Shown one piece after another: positions 17,118 to 25,916 of a stretch of DNA of 64,000 nt. Location: contig DAIDKF010000014.1 of assembly GCA_027450185.1 (NCBI GenBank), positions 1-64,000 on the forward strand, written 5' to 3'. The DNA comes from Granulicella sp. Its GTDB lineage: Bacteria > Acidobacteriota > Terriglobia > Terriglobales > Acidobacteriaceae. A model generated the notes under the pieces. It saw nothing but the letters and a program-made list of their open reading frames with translations. It searched no databases and was not told the DNA's origin. Position 1 is the first letter of the stretch. Every line of letters begins with the position of its first letter. The translations under genes and the position numbers were made by a program.

Positions 17118-18398
17118 ATGGACAAGTTTGTTATTCGCGGGGGCAATCCCCTGCTGGGGACGATTCGGGTTTCGGGGGCGAAGAACTCTGCGCTGCCGTG
17201 CATGGCTGCGGCGATTCTTACCGAGGACGAGGTGATCCTGGAGAATATTCCGCAGGTGCGGGATATCGAGACCGAACGCAGGCTGCTGACCAGCATGGGC
17301 GCGGAGGTGGAGCTGGGATATGGGCGGGCGCAGCATCGGACGTCGATCAAGTGCGCGGTGCTGAGCGATCCGGTGGCGAAGTACGAGATTGTGAAGACCA
17401 TGCGGGCAAGTTCGCTGGTGCTGGGGCCGCTGGTGGCGCGGACCGGCATGGCGCGGGTGGCGATGCCGGGAGGATGCGCGATTGGGGGGCGGCCGATCGA
17501 TCTGCACATCAAGGGACTGGAGGCTATGGGAGCGACGATTACCCAGGAGCATGGATACCTGGAGGCGCGGACCGATCGGCTGAAGGGTGCGCATATCGTC
17601 TTTGACAAGATTACGGTGACAGGCACGGAAGATCTGCTGATGGCTGCGGCGCTGGCGGATGGGGAGTCGGTGTTTGAGAACTGCGCGCGGGAGCCGGAGG
17701 TGATGGACCTGGCGGCGTTGCTGAATGCGATGGGCGCGCGGATTGAGGGTGCGGGAACATCGACGATTCGGATCAAGGGCGTGGCGAGGCTGCATGGTGC
17801 GCGGCACAGAATCAATCCGGACCGCATCGAGGCGGGGACATTTTTGATTGCAGGAGCGATTACAGGCGGGGATCTGAATGTGGATGGCTGTAACCCGGAG
17901 CATCTGGGCGCGCTGATTGGAAAGCTGGAACAGTGCGGGGTGAAGCTGGAGATTGGCAAGGAGAATGTGCGCGTGCACTCGGGCGGCGCGCTGAAGGCGG
18001 CCGATATTACGACCGAGGAGTATCCGGGCTTCCCTACCGATATGCAGGCGCAGTATATGGCGCTGGCGACGCAGGCCGAAGGCACGTCGATTGTGACGGA
18101 GAATATCTTTGAGAACCGGTTCATGCACGTAGGCGAGTTGAATCGGATGGGCGCGAACATCTCAGTGCAGGGACGATCGGCGACGGTGCGCGGAGGTGCA
18201 AAGCTGCAGTCGGCGGCGGTGATGTGCTCGGACCTGCGGGCCAGCGCGGCGCTGGTGCTGGCGGCCCTGGTGGCCGATGGGGAGAGCATTCTCGACCGGG
18301 TATATCACATGGATCGCGGCTATGAGCGGCTGGAAGAAAAGCTGCGCGGCGTGGGAGCCCAGATTCGGCGGATGGGCGAGGTGTTTGGGAAGCGGTAA
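17118..18398 (+). CDS. murA: UDP-N-acetylglucosamine 1-carboxyvinyltransferase
   Basis: Catalyses the first committed step of peptidoglycan synthesis, adding enolpyruvate from PEP to UDP-GlcNAc. The 426-residue EPSP-synthase-fold protein has Lys22-Asn23 in VSGAKNSALP, the fosfomycin-target Cys120 in MPGGCAIGGRPIDLH, RINPDRIEAGTFLIAGA, EEYPGFPTDMQAQYMAL, and the C-terminal DLRASAALVLAALVA and DRGYERLEEKLR. Because the catalytic residue is Cys rather than Asp, intrinsic fosfomycin resistance from MurA is not expected. It neighbours murQ, so wall synthesis and wall-sugar recycling genes are side by side. Confidence 0.96.
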   Translation: MDKFVIRGGNPLLGTIRVSGAKNSALPCMAAAILTEDEVILENIPQVRDIETERRLLTSMGAEVELGYGRAQHRTSIKCAVLSDPVAKYEIVKTMRASSLVLGPLVARTGMARVAMPGGCAIGGRPIDLHIKGLEAMGATITQEHGYLEARTDRLKGAHIVFDKITVTGTEDLLMAAALADGESVFENCAREPEVMDLAALLNAMGARIEGAGTSTIRIKGVARLHGARHRINPDRIEAGTFLIAGAITGGDLNVDGCNPEHLGALIGKLEQCGVKLEIGKENVRVHSGGALKAADITTEEYPGFPTDMQAQYMALATQAEGTSIVTENIFENRFMHVGELNRMGANISVQGRSATVRGGAKLQSAAVMCSDLRASAALVLAALVADGESILDRVYHMDRGYERLEEKLRGVGAQIRRMGEVFGKR

Positions 18399-18517
18399 CG
18401 GCCGGGGAATTGACGGATGCGACGTGCGTGCGGTTTACTCAGGCGTGATATGAGACGCGTAGAATCGGTCTCTGCGGGCTCAAGCTCTTCAATCTAATTC
18501 TTAAACGAGGCAATCAG

Positions 18518-19549
18518 ATGGCGGCTCCCAACGCTTCTTCTGCAGCACCTGCTGTAACGCCTGAACGCATTATGCAGTTTGCGTGGGGCTACATTCCTCC
18601 ACTGGCGCTGGAGGCCGGAATTCGTCACCGCGTCTTCGATGTGCTGGACGAGGGGCCGAAGACGGTCGAGGAGGTTCACGTGGCTACGGGAGCTTCGGTG
18701 CGTGGACTCTCGGCGGTGATGAATGCGCTGGTAGGACTGAACTTTCTGGCCAAAGATGCGCGGAACGCCTACTCGCTGACGGCGGAGAGTGCGGCGTTTC
18801 TGGTGAGCACGAAGCCTGGCTTTCAGGGCGGCATCATCAAGCATACGAGCGAGCAGTTGCTGCCGAAGTATCTGAAGCTGAATGAGATTGTCGCAACCGG
18901 CAAGCCGGCGGTGGCGGTGAACCAGGAGGCGGCGGGCGGAGAGTTCTTCGAGCAGTTTGTGGTGGATATCTTCCCGATGAGTTACCCGTCGGCGCAGGTG
19001 CTGGCCCGGACGCTGGACTTCGATGCTGCGGGACGGCCGGTGAGCGTGCTGGATCTGGCGGCAGGGTCGGGCGTGTGGGGGATTGCGCTGGCGCAGAGCT
19101 CCGAGCAGGTGAAGGTGACGGCCGTGGATTGGCCGGAGGTGCTTCCGGTGACGCGCAAGACGGTGGAACGATTTGGCTTGAGTGGCCGGTTCTCGTTCGT
19201 CGAGGGAGACCTGCTCGCGGCGCAGTTTGGCACGGGACACAACGTTGCCACGCTGGGACATATTCTGCACAGCGAGGGTGAAGAACGCAGCAGAAAGCTG
19301 CTGGCGAAGGTGTTTGCGTCGCTGGCTTCAGGCGGGACGATTGCGATTGCGGAGTTCCTGGTGGATGAGGACCGCAGAGGGCCGGTCAGCGGGCTGTTCT
19401 TCGCCGTGAACATGCTGGTGAATACGGACAACGGCGGAACGTATTCGTTTGCGGAGATCAGCGCGTGGCTGGCGGATGCCGGGTTCGTGAACGCGCGAAT
19501 GGTAGCTGCGCCGGGGCCGTCGCCGTTGATTCTGGCGACGAAGCCGTAG
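18518..19549 (+). CDS. SAM-dependent O-methyltransferase (plant-type/hydroxyneurosporene-like)
   Basis: A 343-residue methyltransferase of the COMT-like (methyltransf_2) family: an N-terminal dimerisation winged helix (ALEAGIRHRVFDVLDEGPKT, VRGLSAVMNALVGLNFL) and a C-terminal Rossmann domain with the SAM loop VLDLAAGSGVWGIALA, the acidic ribose contact VDWPEVL, and EGDLLA. Family members methylate phenolic or polyketide hydroxyls, or carotenoid precursors. The substrate is not deducible; no biosynthetic cluster is adjacent. A GAGG ribosome site is present before the ATG. Confidence 0.8.
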   Translation: MAAPNASSAAPAVTPERIMQFAWGYIPPLALEAGIRHRVFDVLDEGPKTVEEVHVATGASVRGLSAVMNALVGLNFLAKDARNAYSLTAESAAFLVSTKPGFQGGIIKHTSEQLLPKYLKLNEIVATGKPAVAVNQEAAGGEFFEQFVVDIFPMSYPSAQVLARTLDFDAAGRPVSVLDLAAGSGVWGIALAQSSEQVKVTAVDWPEVLPVTRKTVERFGLSGRFSFVEGDLLAAQFGTGHNVATLGHILHSEGEERSRKLLAKVFASLASGGTIAIAEFLVDEDRRGPVSGLFFAVNMLVNTDNGGTYSFAEISAWLADAGFVNARMVAAPGPSPLILATKP

Positions 19550-19611
19550 GGCCGATACGGCTGACAACGCGCCGAAGCAGGGCCAACCATCGTAGCCGCA
19601 GGGTGACCCCC

Positions 19612-19617
19612 TATAAT
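19612..19617 (+). promoter_or_regulatory. TATAAT -10 element of the TPR protein gene
   Basis: A perfect TATAAT ends 7 nt before the ATG at 19625. The GAGGGG between them touches the ATG directly. It fits the leaderless pattern; no -35 consensus is seen. Confidence 0.5.
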
Positions 19618-19624
19618 CGAGGGG

Positions 19625-21265
19625 ATGCAGTCTTTGTTGAAGTCTATCGCCCTGTACCTCGCTCTTGTGGCGACCTTCGCCTGCGGTGCGGCTGCGACTG
19701 CGCAGGCCCCGGAGGCACTGAACGGACGTGTGGTGCTGGTGCTGCCATTCGACAACCACTCGGGGAATGCTTCGCTGAACTGGATTGGCGATTCGTTTCC
19801 GGATACGCTGAACAAGCGATTGAACTCGGCGGGGTTTCTGACGATCTCGCATGATGACCGCCAGTTCGCGTATGAGCACCTGGGACTGCCGGCAGACTTT
19901 CGACCGACGCGCGCAACGACGATCCGCATTGCGGAGCAGGTGGACGCGAACTATGTGATTATCGGCAGTTATAGCGTACAGCCGGGGCCGGCGGGCGGGG
20001 TGGCCAAAGACACGGCGAACAGTCGGATCATGGTTCAGGCGCGGGTGCTGTCGGTTGATGCGTTGCGACTGTCGGCGGTGCTGGAAGACTCGGCCGAACT
20101 GATGCGGCTGTTCGACGCGGAGAACGCGATTGCATGGAAGATTGCGGCGAAGATCGATCCCCACTTTTCAGGCTCCGAGCAGACGTTTCTGGCGGCTCCG
20201 GGAGCGGTGCCCCTGCCGGCGTTTGAGGACTATATTCGCGGGATCAACGCAGCGACGAGCGAGGAGCGGCTGAAGCGGCTACAGGATGCGGTGGCACTGG
20301 TCCCGAACTATGCGGCGGCGCTGCTGGAGTTGGGGAAAGAGCAGTATGCGCAACGCAACTTCGATGGAGCAGCGGCGACGCTGGCCAAGGTTCCCAGGAC
20401 CGACGCTCTGGCGCTGGAGGCGAACTTTTATTTAGGGCTGGCGAACTTCAACTCGGCCAACTATGCGGGAGCGCAGACGGCGTTTGCGTTTGTGGCGGGG
20501 CGGCTGCCGCTGCCCGAGGTGGTGAACGACGAGGGCGTGGCGCTGAGTCGGCAGGGGAAGGACGGCGCAGAGTTATTCCGGAAGGCGTCGGAGGCTGATC
20601 CTTCGGATGAGGACTACCATTACAACCTGGCGATTGCGCTGTACCGGCGTGGCGATACAGCCGGAGCTCTGCGCGAGGTGGAGACGGCGCTGCACCTGAA
20701 GGCGACGGACAATGAGGCGATTCAGTTGCGCGCGCAGTTGCAGCAGGCTGCACCGGGAACACGGCTGGCCCAGAGTGCAGACAGCGGATTTAGTCCGCTG
20801 GAACGGGTTAGGCGGAGTTATTCGGAGACTGGATTCCGGCAAGCGGCGTTTCTGCTGGACCAGATGAACGCGGCGCGTCTGGCGATGTTGCCACCGGAGA
20901 AGCGGGCAGCGGAGTATACGCAGATGGGCCGGGAGTATCTGTCGGAGGGTCTGCTGCCGGAGGCGGAGACGCAGTTCCAGGATGCGCTGGAGGCGAGTCC
21001 AAACTCCGCCGACGCTCATGCAGGGATGGCGCAACTGCGGGAAGCGAGCGGGGATGCGGCAAAGGCAAGAGATGAGGCGAAGACATCGCTGATCATGAAG
21101 CCGAATGTGGCGGCGCTGCTGGTGCTGGCGCGGCTGGATCTGGCCGAGAAGCAGCCGGGAGCAAGCGCAGAGGAGGTGTCGAGCGCACTGAAGCTTGAGC
21201 CGGCCAACGCCGCGGCGATCGCGCTGAAGCTGGTGCTTCAGGAGCATGGGCAGACGGTGCCGTAG
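19625..21265 (+). CDS. exported TPR-repeat protein
   Basis: A 546-residue exported protein. It begins with a signal peptide (hydrophobic LLKSIALYLALVATFACGAA, cleavage near AAATAQA). Residues 33-135 form an alpha/beta domain of the type seen in FlgO/CsgG-like and TPR adenylate-cyclase-associated proteins (VVLVLPFDNHSG, LNWIGDSFPDTLNKRL, ANYVIIGSYSVQ). From about residue 200 to the end there are tetratricopeptide units, for example ALLELGKEQYAQRNFDGAAA, YHYNLAIALYRRGDTAGAL and EYLSEGLLPEAETQFQDALE. It probably scaffolds a periplasmic complex. It heads a same-strand run with an NfeD-like protein, a beta-barrel and a SPOR protein. Confidence 0.75.
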   Translation: MQSLLKSIALYLALVATFACGAAATAQAPEALNGRVVLVLPFDNHSGNASLNWIGDSFPDTLNKRLNSAGFLTISHDDRQFAYEHLGLPADFRPTRATTIRIAEQVDANYVIIGSYSVQPGPAGGVAKDTANSRIMVQARVLSVDALRLSAVLEDSAELMRLFDAENAIAWKIAAKIDPHFSGSEQTFLAAPGAVPLPAFEDYIRGINAATSEERLKRLQDAVALVPNYAAALLELGKEQYAQRNFDGAAATLAKVPRTDALALEANFYLGLANFNSANYAGAQTAFAFVAGRLPLPEVVNDEGVALSRQGKDGAELFRKASEADPSDEDYHYNLAIALYRRGDTAGALREVETALHLKATDNEAIQLRAQLQQAAPGTRLAQSADSGFSPLERVRRSYSETGFRQAAFLLDQMNAARLAMLPPEKRAAEYTQMGREYLSEGLLPEAETQFQDALEASPNSADAHAGMAQLREASGDAAKARDEAKTSLIMKPNVAALLVLARLDLAEKQPGASAEEVSSALKLEPANAAAIALKLVLQEHGQTVP

Positions 21266-21330
21266 AGAGCACCGTAGTCGGTGCCGCAGCGGGCGTCTGG
21301 ACTGAGATGCGCTGAACCGGAGAGTGCTAC

Positions 21331-21795
21331 GTGGAGAGAGCTGTGCATGAGGCCGTGGAAGAGGCTGCGTTTCTGTTGAGACGAGCTGCGCATCTGCCGC
21401 CTGAAGCTGCGCTGGTCGTGCTGACGGCGGGGCTGCTGCTGATCTACGTGGAGCTGAACCGGCCAGGATGGATATGGAGCGGAGCGCTGGGTCTGCTGGC
21501 TACATTGTTTGCGGTGGCGTCGCTGGGGCGGATGGAGTTGAATACGGCGGCGATAGCTCTGGTGGGAACAGCGGTGGCGCTGCTGGCGCTGGATCTGGTG
21601 CGGCGAACAGGCGCGATCGTAGGGATGGCGGCGACGCTGGCGCTGGTGCTGGGATTAGCCCACCTGGTGGCGGGGCCGGATGAGCTGAGGGTGCATCCGG
21701 CGACAGCGGCGGGCTGTGGCCTGGTGCTGGGAGTGGGGACCACGGTTCTAACCGCCATTGCGCGACGCGCCCGCACCAACAAAGGTTTAGACTAA
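21331..21795 (+). CDS. NfeD-like polytopic membrane protein
   Basis: A 154-residue membrane protein with about four hydrophobic segments. The part from AALVVLTAGLLLIYVELNRPG through LGLLATLFAVASL resembles the transmembrane core of NfeD proteins, which assist stomatin-like proteins. It lacks the soluble OB-fold domain usually found after the membrane part. Start is a GTG at 21331 without a strong ribosome site. It follows the TPR gene by 65 bp and precedes the beta-barrel gene by 36 bp. The function is unknown. Confidence 0.55.
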   Translation: MERAVHEAVEEAAFLLRRAAHLPPEAALVVLTAGLLLIYVELNRPGWIWSGALGLLATLFAVASLGRMELNTAAIALVGTAVALLALDLVRRTGAIVGMAATLALVLGLAHLVAGPDELRVHPATAAGCGLVLGVGTTVLTAIARRARTNKGLD

Positions 21796-21831
21796 AGGCG
21801 AGCGCATTTTAGCGCCCGGAGCCTTCACGAC

Positions 21832-22533
21832 TTGATCCGCAAAGCCCTTCCCCTTCTTGCCGTCGCCCTTTTTGCAAGCACCCTCGGCGGTGCACATGCC
21901 CAGACCGCTGCACCACCTAATGGCTTCGAAAAGCAACTACAGAGGTTGGACCTCTCGGTAGCCGGAGTAGGAATCTATAACAGCACCGGGACAGGTTCGG
22001 TGGTGACCTATCTGGGAGCCCCGAACCAGGGACAGAGCATGACGGTGCAAGCGTCGAACACGCTGGGCGCGCTGATATCGATCCACTACATTGCCAAGCC
22101 GTATGTTGGACTGGAGTTCAATTACGGGTACGCACGCTATGACGATAACTTTACGGGGCCCGGGGTTTCGAATTACTTTTTGGCCCCGAATTCGCCGAAG
22201 TACCAGGTGCAGTCGAAGGTGAATGAGTACACCATTGGGTACTTGATTACGCCGCCGCATCCGCTCTTTGGCTGGCAGCCGTTTATCTCCGCGGGCGCTG
22301 GATCACAGGGCTTCAAGCCAACCCCTCTCGGCGGCCAGGAAGAACGGGAGCAGGCGCGCATGACCTACTACTACTCGCTGGGACTGCAGAAAAATTATGG
22401 CCAGCACCTGGGACTGCGCGTTGGTTTCCGCGAGCTGTTCTTCCTCGCTCCGGACTTTGGGGATAACTATCTCACCATTCTGCAGCGTGGCACAACGATG
22501 GAGCCGATGGCCGGCTTCTACCTTCACTTCTAG
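21832..22533 (+). CDS. outer-membrane beta-barrel protein
   Basis: A 233-residue exported protein with a clear signal peptide (LPLLAVALFASTLGGAHAQ) and alternating hydrophobic/aromatic strands typical of OmpA/OmpW-like eight-strand barrels: YVGLEFNYGYARYDDNF, VNEYTIGYLITPP, WQPFISAGAGSQGF, MTYYYSLGLQKNYG, and a terminal GFYLHF ending in the aromatic residue expected by the BAM machinery. It starts with TTG at 21832, with GGAG about 10 nt upstream. The cargo or partner is not known; it sits beside the TPR, NfeD-like and SPOR genes. Confidence 0.75.
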   Translation: MIRKALPLLAVALFASTLGGAHAQTAAPPNGFEKQLQRLDLSVAGVGIYNSTGTGSVVTYLGAPNQGQSMTVQASNTLGALISIHYIAKPYVGLEFNYGYARYDDNFTGPGVSNYFLAPNSPKYQVQSKVNEYTIGYLITPPHPLFGWQPFISAGAGSQGFKPTPLGGQEEREQARMTYYYSLGLQKNYGQHLGLRVGFRELFFLAPDFGDNYLTILQRGTTMEPMAGFYLHF

Positions 22534-22573
22534 TCATTTCCCTGCCTGAATACTTCCGATAGAGCCTGCCGCG

Positions 22574-23215
22574 ATGAACTCGATGCATGACGATGACGAG
22601 GATGATCTGGAGCGCAAAGACCGCGAGCTGACGCTCAGCACCGGAATGATTCTCGGTATTTTTCTGGGGCTGACGCTGCTGTGCGGATTGTTCTTTGGAT
22701 TCGGCTACAAGATGGGGAGCCATCCGGTAGCGCAGCCGTTGGCCGCAACCAGCACCGAGACGGCGCCAGCGGCCGCAACATTCAGCGGCTTCAAGCCGGC
22801 CCCGGGGTCGCCGGCGGTAGGCCGAGCGGAGAGTGCGGCGGACAATGCTGAGCCGGTTTCACGGACCACGGAAGCAGCGGATGCGCCGGAGAGCTCGAAT
22901 GGACCTGTGGTGGGTGCGCCTGCGGCTGGTGCAAAGCCGGGAGTCTCCACTCGTGCTGAGACTCCCGTGGTAACGACTCCAGCACCTGCGGTGGGAGCGG
23001 GAAGCTTCGTGGTGCAGGTGGCGGCAGTGTCGCACGAAGAGGATGCTCAACTGCTGGTGACGGCGCTGCGGGCCAAAGGCTATCCGGTGAGCGCACACAC
23101 GCAGCCCCAGGATAAGTTCTTTCACATCCAGGTGGGGCCGTTCACGAACCTCAAGGACGCGAACGCAGCCAAACAGCGCCTGCTGGCGGACGGCTATCAG
23201 CCCATCGTGAAGTAG
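22574..23215 (+). CDS. SPOR-domain membrane protein
   Basis: A 213-residue bitopic membrane protein. An acidic cytoplasmic N terminus (MHDDDEDDLERKDREL) is followed by one membrane span at about 24-46, a long Ala/Pro/Thr-rich periplasmic linker, and a C-terminal SPOR domain from about 142 (GSFVVQVAAVSHEEDAQLL, the YPVSAHTQP strand, FFHIQVGPFTNLKDANAAKQRL). SPOR domains bind denuded glycan strands at the division septum, so a role in cell division or wall remodelling is likely, as in FtsN/DedD-like proteins. Confidence 0.85.
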   Translation: MNSMHDDDEDDLERKDRELTLSTGMILGIFLGLTLLCGLFFGFGYKMGSHPVAQPLAATSTETAPAAATFSGFKPAPGSPAVGRAESAADNAEPVSRTTEAADAPESSNGPVVGAPAAGAKPGVSTRAETPVVTTPAPAVGAGSFVVQVAAVSHEEDAQLLVTALRAKGYPVSAHTQPQDKFFHIQVGPFTNLKDANAAKQRLLADGYQPIVK

Positions 23216-23251
23216 GCAGGCCGCGGAAGCAGACGAGGTGCGGTGACCGGC

Positions 23252-23953
23252 TCAACCTTCGGCGAGTGCGGTCTGCATTTCAAGACGAAGAGCGTCCATG
23301 AGATCTTCGCGGGAGTCGAAGTTTTGCGGACGGAGTGCGGGGAGAAAGCGGACAACAGCTTCGCCGGGATAGATCTTCGTGCTGCCCTTGTGCATCATCT
23401 GCGCGGTGCCGGTGATGACGATGGGAACCATGGGGGCGTTGGTGTCGGCGGCGAGAAAGAAGGCTCCCTTCTTGAAGGGCAGGAGATTGCCGTCGAGGGA
23501 GCGGGTGCCTTCGGGAAAGATGAAGATGTGCATGCCGCTGCGGAGTGCGTCGGCGGCAATGGCGACGCTCTGTGCAGCCTCGACGCGGGAGTGGCCGCGT
23601 GAGACGGGAATGTACTTGGCCATGCGCATGGCGGTGCCGATCAGCGGAATCTTGATCAGGGACTTCTTGAGAAAGACGCTGCACATGCCGGGGATGGCCG
23701 GGAGCAGGATCGGCGGATCGAGATTAGAGACGTGGTTGCTCAGGAAGATGCAGGACTCGCCGGAGGGAATGTTCTCGACGCCTTCGATGCGGACACGGAT
23801 GCCAGCGGCGCGGATGCCCAGACGCATGATGCTCATGGCCCAGGCGTACATGGTGTTGATATTGCCCCTGAGGAGCGAGTAAGGAATACCGATCAGCGCC
23901 GCAGGTACGGCAAGAACAGTGAAGACGAAAGACATTCGTAAGGCGGAGAACAT
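23252..23953 (-). CDS. plsC: 1-acylglycerol-3-phosphate acyltransferase
   Basis: Acylates lysophosphatidic acid to phosphatidic acid in the inner membrane. The 233-residue protein has an N-terminal membrane anchor (MSFVFTVLAVPAALIGIPYSLL), the catalytic NHVSNLDP (the HX4D box), and the acyl-phosphate-binding FPEGTRS, followed by KKGAFFLA and VPIVITG. It converges on the SPOR gene with 36 bp between stops. Other lysophospholipid acyltransferase activity is possible, but the motif set is standard for PlsC. Confidence 0.88.
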   Translation of the reverse strand: MFSALRMSFVFTVLAVPAALIGIPYSLLRGNINTMYAWAMSIMRLGIRAAGIRVRIEGVENIPSGESCIFLSNHVSNLDPPILLPAIPGMCSVFLKKSLIKIPLIGTAMRMAKYIPVSRGHSRVEAAQSVAIAADALRSGMHIFIFPEGTRSLDGNLLPFKKGAFFLAADTNAPMVPIVITGTAQMMHKGSTKIYPGEAVVRFLPALRPQNFDSREDLMDALRLEMQTALAEG

Positions 23954-24119
23954 GGCGGGTCGAGGTCCAAAGGTCGCGGGTTGCGCAGGGAGGGCTGTCT
24001 AAACACTACAGGGTTTGCTTGAGGTTTGGAGAGCATGCGACGGCAAAAGCTGGAAATACAGATGTCTCTCCACTGCGCTGCGCTCCGGCCGAGATGATGA
24101 GGGATTGGTGGTTGCAAGC

Positions 24120-25157
24120 CTAACCGAGAAGGCTGTTGGCCAGCTTGACGTAGAGGTCCACGCACTCCAGCAGTTCGGATTTGCGGATGTGTTCGTCGGG
24201 GGTGTGGGCGACGAGGATGCTGCCGGGGCCGAGGAGAAAGGGCTCGCCCCAGGCGGTGAGCGAAGGAATGTCGGTGGTGAACTTGGCGATCATGGTGTCG
24301 AAGCCGGGGATGGCGCGCATGTGCATGTAGGGGAGCTTGAGGGAGAAGGTCACGTCGCAACGTCCGTCGGCAGCGCGGAGGATGGACTGTTGGATCTCTT
24401 CTGGAGGCCCGACGAGACGGATGAGCAGGTGGGCTTCGGCCTTGTCGGGGATGACGTTTGGGGCCACGCCGCCGCGGATGACTCCGATGTTGAGGGTGGT
24501 GTCGCCGATGCCTTCGACGACCGGCAGGGGGAGGGCCTGGATGTCGTGGAGGGCTGCGAGGAGCTTATCGACGGCGGAGTCGCCCAGTTCGGGATAGGCA
24601 GAGTGGGCCATCTTGCCGTGGGCGCGGAGTTCGACGCGGAGGCAGCCCTTGGAGGCCAGCGCAAGACGGTTGTCGGTAGGCTCGCCGTTGATGAGAAAGC
24701 GCGAGCCTTTGGGTGTCTGGTTGGCGAGGAGCGCACCGGCGGAGTCCCGCTCTTCGCCAACGACGTAGAGCAGAGCGATGCGCTTGCCGGCGGGGATCAG
24801 CTTCTCGGCGGCGGCGATCTGGGTGGCGATGATGCCCTTGGCGTCGCAGGTGCCGCGGCCATAGAGGAAGTCGGCGTCCTCGCGGCAGGGGCCGAGAAAC
24901 GGCGGCACGGTATCCATGTGCGAGGAGAGGACGATGTCCGGGGTGGTGCCGGGAATCGACGCGTAGACGTTGAAGCGCGGACCGGAGCCGGCGGCGGGGT
25001 TCTTCGCGGGGTCGGGCTGAGGGACCGGTTGACGCTCGATGGCATAGCCCTGGGCGGCGAGATATTCAGCGAGAAACTCCCCGGCCGGGGCCTCATGATA
25101 GGTGGTGGATTCGAGGTCGACGAGCTGCTTGGTGAGTTGGATCGGATCGATCGGCAT
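24120..25157 (-). CDS. M20-family metallopeptidase (ArgE/DapE-like)
   Basis: A 345-residue zinc-dependent deacylase or peptidase. Metal-binding motifs are LSSHMDTVPP (His and Asp), YGRGTCDAKG (bridging Asp), VVGEERDSAGA (catalytic Glu-Glu), NGEPTDN, and a late His. The dimerisation domain lies in the middle (GCLRVELRAHGKMAHSAYPELG). It could be an acetylornithine deacetylase or succinyl-diaminopimelate desuccinylase; sequence alone does not settle which. The start at 25157 follows a TATCCT hexamer by 7 nt, on the divergent side from the hydrolase at 25224. The two starts are only 66 bp apart. Confidence 0.85.
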   Translation of the reverse strand: MPIDPIQLTKQLVDLESTTYHEAPAGEFLAEYLAAQGYAIERQPVPQPDPAKNPAAGSGPRFNVYASIPGTTPDIVLSSHMDTVPPFLGPCREDADFLYGRGTCDAKGIIATQIAAAEKLIPAGKRIALLYVVGEERDSAGALLANQTPKGSRFLINGEPTDNRLALASKGCLRVELRAHGKMAHSAYPELGDSAVDKLLAALHDIQALPLPVVEGIGDTTLNIGVIRGGVAPNVIPDKAEAHLLIRLVGPPEEIQQSILRAADGRCDVTFSLKLPYMHMRAIPGFDTMIAKFTTDIPSLTAWGEPFLLGPGSILVAHTPDEHIRKSELLECVDLYVKLANSLLG

Positions 25158-25164
25158 TATGGCA

Positions 25165-25170
25165 AGGATA
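25165..25170 (-). promoter_or_regulatory. -10-like hexamer of the M20 peptidase gene
   Basis: Minus-strand TATCCT ends 7 nt before the ATG at 25157, as for pgk. No ribosome site is seen. It lies within the 66-bp divergent spacer shared with the hydrolase gene. Confidence 0.35.
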
Positions 25171-25211
25171 ACCGACGCACGGTTAGGACGCGCGGGAAGA
25201 AGGCTGAAGGA

Positions 25212-25217
25212 TAGACT
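25212..25217 (+). promoter_or_regulatory. -10-like hexamer of the alpha/beta hydrolase gene
   Basis: TAGACT ends 6 nt before the ATG at 25224. The same hexamer and gap occur before mqnC. No Shine-Dalgarno is present. Confidence 0.35.
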
Positions 25218-25223
25218 GGGCTG

Positions 25224-25916
25224 ATGAGTGATGCAACCCCGTTTCGATCCCACGTGAAGAGTGTCGATGACCTGTGCGGGCCGGCAGGACGGCTGGAGGC
25301 TGTGCTGAATACCGGAAGGGAGAACGCTCCTTTTGCAGCCCTGGTCGCGCATCCGCATCCGCCCAGCGGCGGTACCATGCACACCAAGGTGGTGTACCAC
25401 GCAGCCAAGGCGTTCAACAGCTTTGGCCTGCCGGTGCTGCGCTTCAACTTTCGCGGCACGGGCCTGAGCGAGGGAGTGCATGACAACGGGTACGGCGAGG
25501 TGGACGATGTTCGTGCGGCGGTAAGCTGGCTGGTGGCTGCGTATGGTCTGCCCGTGCTGTTTGCCGGATTCTCTTTCGGAGCGAATGTGGGCCTGCGCGC
25601 GTGCTGCGGGGATACGCGGGTGAAGGGACTGGTGGGGTTGGGGCTGCCGCTGCGTTCGGCGGGGAGAGAGTATGGCTACAGGTTTCTGCCCGCGTGTGGG
25701 AGCGTTCCAAAGCTGTTTGTGAGCGGGGACCACGATGTATTTTGCCCGCAGGGAGTGCTCGAGTCAGTACTGGTGGACGCTCCCGAGCCTAAGCGGTTGG
25801 TGTGGGTGGAGGGCGCGGATCACTTCTTTGCGGGGACCGGTCAGTTGCCGGAGTCGAAGCTGGGCGTGATGGGCGGCGTGGTGAGAGCGTGGCTGGCGGA
25901 TGAGTTCGCGCTGTAG
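25224..25916 (+). CDS. alpha/beta hydrolase of the dienelactone-hydrolase-like group
   Basis: A 230-residue alpha/beta hydrolase resembling the YkyA/COG2945 group. It shows the AHPHPPSGGTMHTKVVYHAA segment typical of this group, LRFNFRGTGLSEG, the nucleophile elbow GFSFGA, VSGDHDVFCP for the acid, and the base His in GADHFFAG. The natural substrate is unknown. Its last 76 bp overlap the 3' end of the convergent hydrolase gene. The start shares a very short divergent spacer with the M20 peptidase. Confidence 0.82.
   Translation: MSDATPFRSHVKSVDDLCGPAGRLEAVLNTGRENAPFAALVAHPHPPSGGTMHTKVVYHAAKAFNSFGLPVLRFNFRGTGLSEGVHDNGYGEVDDVRAAVSWLVAAYGLPVLFAGFSFGANVGLRACCGDTRVKGLVGLGLPLRSAGREYGYRFLPACGSVPKLFVSGDHDVFCPQGVLESVLVDAPEPKRLVWVEGADHFFAGTGQLPESKLGVMGGVVRAWLADEFAL

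Noticed and set aside
16653-18128. 491-codon minus-strand frame over murQ/murA
   Set aside because: Arg/His-rich shadow; the plus-strand genes are certain.
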